A stretch of DNA of 27,577 nucleotides, taken from NCBI RefSeq assembly GCF_037577855.1, contig NZ_JBAKFX010000054.1, positions 1 through 27,577 on the forward strand, read 5' to 3'. A model generated the notes under the pieces. The model ran no database searches. It was given only the letters and a program-made list of their open reading frames with translations, and was not told the origin of the DNA. The position numbers were made by a program, and so were the translations under genes. The first letter of the stretch is position 1; the number at the start of each line of letters is the position of its first letter. Of the stretch, positions 1 to 6,954 are shown one piece after another. Source of the DNA: Dethiothermospora halolimnae (GTDB lineage Bacteria; Bacillota; Clostridia; Tissierellales; VENL01).

Positions 1-124
1 GATTTTGCCGCCGACTTCCTTCAGATTCCACCTCACGGTGGACACCCTTGTCTTCAGCTAGCACCTATATCACCTTCGGTGTTCGGGACTTTCACCCTAT
101 AGACTGTGTCCATGCTGGGCACAC
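1..124 (-). mobile_element. Group IIC intron, 5' end (domain I part), runs off window
   Basis: Read on the minus strand, the sequence starting at 124 begins GTGTGCCCAGCATGG and continues through the phrases TCTATAGGGTGAAAGTCC, AAGGGTGTCC and AATCTGAAGGAAG. This matches, from memory, the 5' end and domain I of bacterial group IIC introns such as the Oceanobacillus iheyensis intron. The intron body, and any reverse transcriptase ORF, would lie to the left outside the window. The 5' boundary follows immediately after a perfect terminator-like palindrome, which is the known insertion preference of class C introns. Whether the intron is full length cannot be seen here. Confidence 0.85.
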
Positions 125-162
125 ATATATAAGGACGTGTTTTAAAACACGTCCTTATATAT
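125..162 (-). terminator. Perfect 38-nt palindrome, terminator-like, group IIC intron target
   Basis: Positions 125-143 pair with 144-162 without a mismatch (core AAGGACGTG/CACGTCCTT). On the minus strand the hairpin is followed directly by the intron 5' end. It presumably ended transcription of a gene lying to the left, or of an ancestral locus, before the intron inserted. Confidence 0.75.
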
Positions 163-289
163 TTAAAACTATTTATTTTTTATACAGAATATCTATTTAT
201 ATGTCTTTTTTAAATTTATAAAGGGTTATGTTGTTTTATGTCGAATATTGTTTTTATGGGTCGAAATAAATTTTAAAATGGAGGCTAAT

Positions 290-2344
290 ATGAAATTAAA
301 TTTTAAATCTTTTAAAGTAAAAATTATATTAATAATGGTTGCCTTTAGTTTACTTATGGCGGTATCCACATCATTAGTAAACTACATAAAATCAAATGAT
401 ATAATTACTAAATCACAAAGTAAAGAAAAAATGTTAGTGGAAGAAAGTATTAGAAACCATATAAGGGACACCTATATAGCCTATGAGATAATAGAACAGG
501 GCTTATCTGAAGATATGATAAAGTATACCAACATTTTGATGGAAAAATATAAAGAAAATCCCGATGTATCCACATGGGATTTAGAAAAGTTAAAAAAGGA
601 TTTTAAGGGTATGGATATATATATAATTAATAGGGATTATGTTATAGATTATTCAACTGTTCCCGGAGATGTAGATTTAGATTTTAAAACCTTTGGTGAA
701 GACTACGTTTCTTTTTTAGATAATGTAGTGGATAACGGAGTCTTTTCTTCAAAACGTATAACTGTGGAACAAAGTACAGGTGATATAAAGAAATATAGTA
801 AAACTCCTACCCCTGATAAAGAGTACATTTTAGAAATAGGTGCCAGTGTAAAAAAATATGGTGATCTCCTTCAAGAACTGGACCTAAGAACCTTATCTGA
901 AAATATTAAAGGTAAATATGACTTTGTCCATGATATAACTATATATGATAATGAAGGGGTGTCAATAGGAAAGCTAGATGAAAATAATAAGCCTATAAAG
1001 ATAGAGAACAATAAAGACTTACTTTTAAAATCTGTAGAAACCAATGAATCACAGACAACTACAGAAAAGGACTTAACATATAAATATATCCCCTATGCCC
1101 TTAACCCCGAAAACGGTGTTACCGACACTAAGGTTATTGAGATAGTATATGATAATTCTATTTTGAATAGTTATATTAAATCTTATCAAAGAATCTTTTT
1201 TATAACATTAGTCTTAGTCATACTATCATCTATATTAATAGCATTCATAATAGGTAATAAAGTGGCCAAGCCTACACTGGAAATGAATAAATGGATAGAT
1301 AAGGTAGCTAATTTTGATTTAAGAGATGATGAAAAGATGGATAAAACTAATATTTCAGCCGATGAGATAGGGCTAATGAAGAAAAACTTAATTAATATGA
1401 AAAAGAGACTACAAGATCTTATTACCGATATAAGTGAAAATTCCCAACAAGTGGCAGCTTCTTCTGAACAGTTAAGTACCAGTGCCGCAGAAAATACTGA
1501 GGCTTCAGAACAAATTGCCATATCTGCCCAGGAAATTGCAACAGGTTCAAATGAGCAAACCAATATTACCGAAAATATGTACAATCAAGTATATGAACTA
1601 CATAAAAATATTAAAGAACTGGCAAGTAGTTCAGGCAATGTTGAGAACTTAACTAAGGGAGCTGTAGACTATGTTAGTGAAGGTAATGAGAAAATTCAAA
1701 TAGCTGTTACCCATATGGATCTAATAAATAAAGTAGTTTTGAATTCTTCAACTGCCGTATCTAAGTTAAGGGAAAAGTCCCAAGAGATAGGAAATATAAT
1801 TAATGTCATAGAAGATATATCGGAACAAACAAATCTATTGTCATTAAATGCTGCAATTGAAGCTGCTAGAGCTGGAGAACACGGTAAGGGTTTTGCCGTT
1901 GTTGCCGATGAAGTTAGAAAACTTGCAGAACAATCTTCCGATGCTGCAAAAAATATCTCTAATATTATTACAGAAATACAAGAAGATACTAAAAAAGCTG
2001 TTGAATCCATGGAAAGTGGAACCAATGCGGTTAAAGATGGTATTGAGGTAGTAAGTCATGCTGGTAATTCCTTTGAAGAATTATCTTCTTATATTGATAA
2101 GGTTTCAAATGAAATACAAGTATTTTCTCAATCCACTGAAAATATAGCTAATTCCAGTGATATAGTATCTGATAATATGGAAGAAATATTAAGCATATCT
2201 AGTAAAATAGCCAACAGTACCCAAAGTGTTGCAGCAGCTGCTGAAGAAGGTACTGCATCTATGGAAGAAGTTGCAGCATTATCTAAACAACTTTCTGGGA
2301 TGGCAGAGGATCTAAATAAGATGGTTGAGAAATTTAAACTATAA
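290..2344 (+). CDS. Methyl-accepting chemotaxis protein, 684 aa
   Basis: Transmembrane chemoreceptor that passes an extracellular signal to CheA/CheW. A first membrane helix lies at about residues 11-30. It is followed by an extracellular sensor of roughly 270 residues that looks Cache-like (it includes MDIYIINRDYVIDY). A second helix lies at about 301-322, followed by a HAMP segment beginning VAKPTLEMN. The long cytoplasmic coiled-coil carries the conserved hairpin tip, including NLLSLNAAIEAARAG and ADEVRKLAEQ. There is no CheR-docking pentapeptide at the C-terminus. An upstream in-frame ATG at 248 exists, but the ATG at 290 has GGAGG five nucleotides ahead and gives a normal Lys-rich N-terminus before the first helix. 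The gene stands alone. The ligand cannot be told from sequence. Confidence 0.95.
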   Translation: MKLNFKSFKVKIILIMVAFSLLMAVSTSLVNYIKSNDIITKSQSKEKMLVEESIRNHIRDTYIAYEIIEQGLSEDMIKYTNILMEKYKENPDVSTWDLEKLKKDFKGMDIYIINRDYVIDYSTVPGDVDLDFKTFGEDYVSFLDNVVDNGVFSSKRITVEQSTGDIKKYSKTPTPDKEYILEIGASVKKYGDLLQELDLRTLSENIKGKYDFVHDITIYDNEGVSIGKLDENNKPIKIENNKDLLLKSVETNESQTTTEKDLTYKYIPYALNPENGVTDTKVIEIVYDNSILNSYIKSYQRIFFITLVLVILSSILIAFIIGNKVAKPTLEMNKWIDKVANFDLRDDEKMDKTNISADEIGLMKKNLINMKKRLQDLITDISENSQQVAASSEQLSTSAAENTEASEQIAISAQEIATGSNEQTNITENMYNQVYELHKNIKELASSSGNVENLTKGAVDYVSEGNEKIQIAVTHMDLINKVVLNSSTAVSKLREKSQEIGNIINVIEDISEQTNLLSLNAAIEAARAGEHGKGFAVVADEVRKLAEQSSDAAKNISNIITEIQEDTKKAVESMESGTNAVKDGIEVVSHAGNSFEELSSYIDKVSNEIQVFSQSTENIANSSDIVSDNMEEILSISSKIANSTQSVAAAAEEGTASMEEVAALSKQLSGMAEDLNKMVEKFKL

Positions 2345-2349
2345 TATAC

Positions 2350-2399
2350 AATATAAGAAATCCCTTTCTGTAATATTACAGAAAGGGATTTCTTATATT
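2350..2399 (+). terminator. Perfect 50-nt palindrome, terminator of the chemoreceptor
   Basis: Positions 2350-2374 pair perfectly with 2375-2399, with core AAATCCCTTTCTG/CAGAAAGGGATTT. It starts six nucleotides after the stop codon at 2344. The A- and T-rich flanks would let it work in both directions, so it may also end the convergent minus-strand transcription unit. Confidence 0.85.
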
Positions 2400-2415
2400 T
2401 ATTAAAAGCTATATT

Positions 2416-2547
2416 CTAACTATGTTTTCTTTTATAGGAAAATACAGAGGCTAAATAAGAAGCTCCTAAAGCTAAAAAAGCAATACATAAAGATAATATA
2501 ATGATCTGATATTTTTTCAAAGTGAAAAATGTATACATATCAGTCAT
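2416..2547 (-). CDS. Small predicted single-pass membrane protein, 43 aa
   Basis: This short ORF runs from an ATG at 2547 to a TAG ending at 2416. The product begins MTDMYTFFTLKKYQ, has one hydrophobic helix at about residues 14-37 (IIILSLCIAFLALGASYL), and ends in a basic tail YKRKHS. It starts 28 nt downstream of the metallophosphoesterase stop, in the same direction. A GGGA element lies about nine nucleotides ahead of the ATG, and an alternative start is the Met at codon 4. I do not recognise a family. The helix plus basic tail argue for a real small membrane protein, but 43 codons could also be chance. Confidence 0.45.
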   Translation of the reverse strand: MTDMYTFFTLKKYQIIILSLCIAFLALGASYLASVFSYKRKHS

Positions 2548-2575
2548 TCCAAAATGTCCCTTATAAATTTAAAGG

Positions 2576-3652
2576 CTAACAACTTATCTTGTCATTTTCA
2601 ACCCATCCAATTACTCCATTCTTTTTTACTAAAGTTATTTTATCAGTCTTTTCTACGATTGATACAACATCACCTTTTTTAGCCTCAACAAAATAATCTG
2701 TACTATCATAGCAACGTATAACATCCTTAGCCTTAAAGATTTTATCATTTTTAATTAAAAGATTATGATTTGAAGATATATGCCTGCAAAGGCTGAACTC
2801 TTCCCCTTCTTCAATGATATCAATTAAATTATCACTCCAAGGGATTTGAATAGTATTTTTGTTTGCCTGTTGAGGTTTTATTATCTCACCGGTTAAAAGA
2901 TTATCTACACAATGAAAAGTGATATTGTCTCCATCTATAATCAATGCGTTTAACTGACCCTCTGACCTTATGCCATTTCCTCCATCTATACTTATAATTT
3001 TTTGCTCTTTATTTATAATTGGATTGCAACAAGCTCTATCTTTTCCATAATTTGCTGTTGGCCAATGTCCTACTACAACATATTTTGAAAAAGCTAGTCC
3101 CTCATCCATAAAGGCATCTCGTTTTACAATCTCATTGACTTCATTCTTTTCTAAATCTTCAGTTGTAATGCCGGCATGGGCAAATATGTAATCTTCTGTT
3201 TCAATTATATGGGGTAATTGTTCTAAGTAACTCAGTTCCATGGTAAAATTTTCTATTAACTGATTTTTAATAAAATTAATATCTGATTTTTCATTAACTT
3301 CAATGGAAAGCTTGTCACACATCTCATTTAATATGCTGTTTTTTCTAAATAACATGTACCTCAAAAGGTTTTCATCATCTATTTCGTACTTTATATCTTC
3401 CCATAAAGTATCACAGTTCCCTGTGGCTACATAAACTTGTTGGTTATTAGATAACTCTATAATATACCTTAAAGTCTCTAAACTATTTTCTCCCTTTTCA
3501 ATTAAATCCCCAACCAAAATTAAAATATCCTCTTTTGTATAATTAACCTCCCCTAATAATCTTTTAAAAAGCTCTAAATTCCCATGTATATCACTTATGG
3601 CAATGATTCTTTTTCCTTTATCAAGTGTAACTTTTTTAACTGTAGGCTTCAT
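2576..3652 (-). CDS. Calcineurin-like metallophosphoesterase with C-terminal SH3-like region, 358 aa
   Basis: Predicted metal-dependent phosphoesterase of the calcineurin/PP2A superfamily. The metal-ligand motifs are in order: D21-I-H-G-N25, G48-D-L-I-E-K-G54, GNCD at 78-81, HAGI near 160 and GHWP near 196. The GNCD form, where many phosphatases have GNHE or GNHD, also occurs in YfcE-type phosphodiesterases. The last 40 residues look like a small SH3-type beta barrel (VEAKKGDVVSIVEKTDK then GVIGWVEND). There is no signal peptide, so the protein is probably cytoplasmic. The substrate is unknown; protein phosphatase and nucleotide phosphodiesterase are both possible. A degraded copy of the SH3-like end lies at 5660-5735. 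Confidence 0.88.
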   Translation of the reverse strand: MKPTVKKVTLDKGKRIIAISDIHGNLELFKRLLGEVNYTKEDILILVGDLIEKGENSLETLRYIIELSNNQQVYVATGNCDTLWEDIKYEIDDENLLRYMLFRKNSILNEMCDKLSIEVNEKSDINFIKNQLIENFTMELSYLEQLPHIIETEDYIFAHAGITTEDLEKNEVNEIVKRDAFMDEGLAFSKYVVVGHWPTANYGKDRACCNPIINKEQKIISIDGGNGIRSEGQLNALIIDGDNITFHCVDNLLTGEIIKPQQANKNTIQIPWSDNLIDIIEEGEEFSLCRHISSNHNLLIKNDKIFKAKDVIRCYDSTDYFVEAKKGDVVSIVEKTDKITLVKKNGVIGWVENDKISC

Positions 3653-3765
3653 TGATTTATAACCCCTTCCCCTTATATTGTGATAATATTATTAATGTAT
3701 ACTATTCTGTTTTTCTGCATAAATCCCTTTTATTCCAATATATTTTTATCTTTGAATGACAAATT

Positions 3766-4542
3766 CTATGAACCTGTTGACTTATATCGACTCAACCCAA
3801 ATCTAAAAAATCCATAACTGGGAATCAAAAATAACAATGATATTATTGGCAAGAACATAAATAAAATATTTTTTTCTCTATCTAGTAAATATAATAGAGG
3901 ATAATATTGAAACAAAGCTAAGGGAATCACAAAGGTAAAGAATTTTAGTATAACATTACCGTAAACCGAGAAAGGGTATCGGCCAAACTGACGTACACCA
4001 TAGGTGAAAATATTCATAAAGTCTAAGCCCCGAATTGTAAAGAATGAACATGCTGCTTTAATAAGAAATAAGCTAAAAAACAAAGCCCCTCCACAAAGAA
4101 TCATCAAGGATAAAGTCAAAACTTTTTCCCAAGTCCATATAATTCCACTAATGGAAATTGCATAGAATAGTACTATCACAGCCTGTATCAGTAGCCCAAT
4201 TCGTGTAAAATCCATATTAGGCATTAAAACTTGTAATATAATATTTCTTGGTCTAACAAGGGCCCGATCAAACTCCCCATTACCAAGCATTCGTGGAAAA
4301 ACAGCCAATCCACCTCCAAACATCTCTCCCAGTGAGAAAGCCATCATAATAACGGCGAAACATAGGAGTACCTGGGCATATGTAAAATCATCCACGGCAT
4401 TAATTCGTAAAAAGATAAAATATAATCCAAAGAATGACGTAAATGCCGTAATAAACTGCCCTAATGTGGTTAAAAAGAATGATACTCTATACTCCATCTG
4501 ACTTTTCAAATTCATAACTATAAAATTTAAGTATACCTTCAT
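3766..4542 (-). CDS. ABC-2 type transporter permease, second subunit, 258 aa
   Basis: Integral membrane protein with about six hydrophobic segments, of the uncharacterised ABC-2 family usually encoded as ATPase, permease, permease (COG3694-like). The conserved region includes GNGEFDRALVRPRN, the cytoplasmic coupling area of this family. The start at 4542 is preferred over an in-frame ATG at 4560 because AGGGGG lies five nucleotides ahead of it. The upstream gene's TAA is at 4546-4544, giving TAATATG and implying translational coupling. The two permeases probably form a heterodimer. The substrate is unknown. Confidence 0.85.
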   Translation of the reverse strand: MKVYLNFIVMNLKSQMEYRVSFFLTTLGQFITAFTSFFGLYFIFLRINAVDDFTYAQVLLCFAVIMMAFSLGEMFGGGLAVFPRMLGNGEFDRALVRPRNIILQVLMPNMDFTRIGLLIQAVIVLFYAISISGIIWTWEKVLTLSLMILCGGALFFSLFLIKAACSFFTIRGLDFMNIFTYGVRQFGRYPFSVYGNVILKFFTFVIPLALFQYYPLLYLLDREKNILFMFLPIISLLFLIPSYGFFRFGLSRYKSTGS

Positions 4543-4543
4543 A

Positions 4544-5347
4544 TTATCCCCCCTGAACAATTACTTTTTTTAAAGTGCCACCCATGATAAGCTGTCCCAT
4601 ACCTACTAGAGCTACTAACCAAAACACTTGAAATGTGATACCCTTTAACGCATCTACACCTACAATGTTTCCAGTGTATATTCGAAGCGGCATATTTTGC
4701 ATGGCCGCAAAGGGAAGTAATTTAACAATGGCAAGAACCGATGGAGGAAAAAATGGCAAAGGTATTACTCCACCGGATAGAAACATAGTCAGAGCCTTCA
4801 CTATAATTTTTATACCTCTTTGAGACAGTGTATAGAACAGTGAAATATACATAAGCATAGCAAAGGCCACAACTACACATAATGCAAGTATAGTTGACAG
4901 AAAAAACAGAAAAAACTGCCCAATATCAGGGGGCAAGGACATTCTGTACTTTTCTGGCATCACAAAGGCTACAAGTATGACTGGTAGACAATTAAGTATG
5001 GTAAAGGACACACGATTGGCAGCTGACTGGCAAAACCAACGACCATATAAACCCATTGGCCGCACTAGCTCATAGGCAATAGAGCCACTTCTAATGGCCG
5101 AGTAAATTTCACCGTCTGAAAACACCACCGCAAACAATACCATTAATGTCTGTTGCATCCATATATAAGAAACAGTCTGGGAAAATTCCATTGGTAAATT
5201 AGTGCTACCGGTGCGATAAATTGCCCAGAAGGCCAATATTTGCATAAATCCCCATACAAAATTTGTAATAATCCCACTAAAGGCCACAGCACGGTATTGC
5301 AAGTTATTAATAAATCGTATACGGAATACTGCTATGTATCTTTTCAT
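4544..5347 (-). CDS. ABC-2 type transporter permease, first subunit, 267 aa
   Basis: Six-helix membrane protein matching the first permease of the COG4587/COG3694 pair. It carries the motif SGSIAYELVRPMGLYGRW, which parallels the RALVRPRN region of its partner. In most genomes this pair follows a dedicated ABC ATPase gene. None is present upstream here: the next 390 nt hold only a promoter, a palindrome and debris. A TTGAAA-17-TATGAT promoter at 5446-5474 suggests the two permeases are transcribed on their own and borrow an ATPase encoded elsewhere, or are orphans. A ribosome binding site (GGGGG) lies just upstream of the ATG. Confidence 0.85.
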   Translation of the reverse strand: MKRYIAVFRIRFINNLQYRAVAFSGIITNFVWGFMQILAFWAIYRTGSTNLPMEFSQTVSYIWMQQTLMVLFAVVFSDGEIYSAIRSGSIAYELVRPMGLYGRWFCQSAANRVSFTILNCLPVILVAFVMPEKYRMSLPPDIGQFFLFFLSTILALCVVVAFAMLMYISLFYTLSQRGIKIIVKALTMFLSGGVIPLPFFPPSVLAIVKLLPFAAMQNMPLRIYTGNIVGVDALKGITFQVFWLVALVGMGQLIMGGTLKKVIVQGG

Positions 5348-5445
5348 ATTCTATCCCCCAATTAATAAACATAATTTATTTAAGTTTTTTCACTAATATA
5401 ATAAATTTTAGCATTATGATTTTCCACAGTTTTATCACTAATGTG

Positions 5446-5474
5446 ATCATAGTATATTGTTATACATTTTTCAA
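5446..5474 (-). promoter_or_regulatory. Predicted sigma-A promoter of the ABC-2 permease pair
   Basis: On the minus strand TTGAAA (5474-5469) is followed after 17 nt by TATGAT (5451-5446), about 100 nt ahead of the first permease ATG. Confidence 0.55.
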
Positions 5475-5518
5475 TTAGTAGTTTTTAGCTTGTCCACTAA
5501 AGATTTATTAACATTGTT

Positions 5519-5558
5519 ATGGACAGTTTATTATAAGAACTTATAATAAACTGTCCAT
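5519..5558. repeat. 40-nt palindrome resembling two fused MITE ends
   Basis: A 19-bp perfect stem, 5519-5537 with 5540-5558, starts ATGGACAGTTTATTATAAG. The arm resembles the terminal inverted repeats of the 121-nt elements at 10948 and 13721 (GGGACAGTTCATTA and AGGAACAGTTCATTATAA). It could be a minimal derivative of that family, or an unrelated hairpin. Confidence 0.55.
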
Positions 5559-5615
5559 TGGGTTAAAATTTTTTATTTTAATATCCGTAAAAAAAACTCC
5601 ATTTATTTGAATAAA

Positions 5616-5642
5616 AAAATACTCTAGCCCTAAGTCTAGAGA
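5616..5642 (-). terminator. Possible weak terminator for the flavin reductase
   Basis: On the minus strand CTCTAG and CTAGAG flank an 8-nt loop, followed by TATTTTTTTATT. It lies about 100 nt after the stop at 5739. The stem is only six base pairs. Confidence 0.45.
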
Positions 5643-5659
5643 AATATATATTTTTCATA

Positions 5660-5735
5660 TTATTTTTCACTAAAATTACTTTATCAGCCTTTCTTGCAAT
5701 TTAAACAGTAACACCTTTTTTAACCACAATAAAAT
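5660..5735 (-). pseudogene. Degraded SH3-like fragment of a metallophosphoesterase paralog
   Basis: Read on the minus strand just after the flavin reductase stop, one frame gives HFIVVKKGVTV, a stop, then IARKADKVILVKNN. This aligns without gaps to the C-terminal SH3-like segment of the protein at 2576-3652 (YFVEAKKGDVVSIVEKTDK and onward), sharing KKG, DK, LVK and other residues. DNA similarity between 5650-5735 and 2625-2700 is visible by eye. It is a remnant of a second copy and is not expressed as a protein. Confidence 0.65.
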
Positions 5736-5738
5736 GAT

Positions 5739-6302
5739 TTATTTTTGTTTTGAAAAACCAACTTGTCCTATACTCTCTCCAATTTTATAGTAATTTCCTG
5801 GAGCATAGATCAACGGGTCAATATCCTTCATACTTATCTTACAATATGATGTGTCTTTTATCTTCTCATCTACCTGAATATTTTTTACTTCACCTACATA
5901 AATAGCCCCGTTTTCCTGGGAAATTATGTCTGTCACCTGGCATTCATAGACCCATGGTGATGGTTCTAGTATCGGGACTGATAAAACTTCTCCTTTTTTA
6001 CATCCAACCTCCATATCCAACATTTTATTACTGGAATAACCTGAATTCATTCCACAATAATCGGCTAAATGCATCATTTCTGTCGTAATAAGATTTGCTG
6101 AAAACATTCTGTTTTTTTCTACAAGCTCCCTTGTTAACTTTTTTCCTGAGGAAGCAAACATAAACTTTGGTGGATTGGCAGAACAAAATGTAGTCCATGT
6201 TATTAACGTAAAATTAGGATCACCATTATCTTTATATGTACCAATTAAATATGATGGTTGAGGGAAAAAACCTCTTTGGGGTTCTATGGAATATTTAGCC
6301 AT
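5739..6302 (-). CDS. Flavin reductase-like FMN-binding domain protein, 187 aa
   Basis: A single-domain protein of the flavin reductase-like split-barrel family (DIM6/NTAB type), which binds FMN and may reduce flavin or carry electrons. Conserved-looking stretches are GFFPQPSYLIGTY at the N-terminus, TLITWTTFCSANPP around 32-45 and FSANLITTEMM near 87. Length is normal for the family. AAGGAGG lies seven nucleotides before the ATG at 6302. No partner oxygenase is adjacent. In anaerobes such proteins often occur alone with unclear physiological partners. Confidence 0.85.
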   Translation of the reverse strand: MAKYSIEPQRGFFPQPSYLIGTYKDNGDPNFTLITWTTFCSANPPKFMFASSGKKLTRELVEKNRMFSANLITTEMMHLADYCGMNSGYSSNKMLDMEVGCKKGEVLSVPILEPSPWVYECQVTDIISQENGAIYVGEVKNIQVDEKIKDTSYCKISMKDIDPLIYAPGNYYKIGESIGQVGFSKQK

Positions 6303-6429
6303 TATAAGTCCTCCTTTAGATTAATCTTTTTTTGCTAGCTAGTAGTTTTCTGCTATAGTGCTTGTCTCATCTAATAAATTTTTATTCTTTATTTCTTAGT
6401 TTATATATCCTACAATCGTTTTATTTTCT

Positions 6430-6760
6430 AAATTCATCATATAGCAACAGCTTATATTTGTCAATGATATAAGTTTCATACTTTTTTACTAAAAAATCTA
6501 AGGTTCTCATTTTTTTAGTTATGGCCCTAGCATATGCTTTTTCTCTATCCTTAAACATATAATCATGGTCATCTTAGCATCTGCACCATAAAGATCTATT
6601 TTACCAGGTGCTATTGGCAGTAACCACCTGATTTTCGAGCATTACAATTCCCTCTATAGCAGCATAGTAAGCCAGTCATTTCTTCCCTCTTTACCACAAT
6701 ATCTATGAAGCATAAGGTCTTTTTTAAAATTCAACTTAATATATTATTGTATATTTTTCT
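6430..6760 (-). pseudogene. Decayed, unidentified coding remnant
   Basis: The 648 nt between 6303 and 6950 hold no intact gene. Minus-strand frames read in pieces: KLNFKKDLMLHRYCGKEG then RNDWLTMLL and a stop, then MLENQVVTANSTW and a stop, later a Lys-rich piece KKMRTLDF followed by a stop and KKYETYIIDKYKLLLYDEF. Base composition here is more coding-like than in the flanks. I do not recognise the family. It looks like one gene broken by several stops and frameshifts. Confidence 0.4.
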
Positions 6761-6876
6761 TTAATATGTTGTTTTTACTATTTTAAATTATAATATAACA
6801 TTATTCTTTTGTAATTATTTACCTTAAAAGAATCTAGACTTATTTTAGAAAATTGCACTATACTATATTACTATTT

Positions 6877-6954
6877 AATTTAAGAATAAAAAAAGACCAT
6901 AAGAAGATAGTTTCTTCTTATAGTCTAAAATAATCAATTAGTATCATAATCTAT
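6877..6954 (-). terminator. Terminator of the SLH hydrolase, copy 1 of a 78-nt repeat
   Basis: The hairpin 6894-6926 (AGAC, one mismatch, ATAAGAAGA against TCTTCTTAT and GTCT) is followed on the minus strand by seven T residues. The whole segment recurs at 15793-15870 with two mismatches. Confidence 0.8.

Noticed and set aside
1186..2059. ORFs opposite to and within the chemoreceptor gene
   Set aside because: They are shadow frames of a clear MCP coding sequence and have no independent signals.
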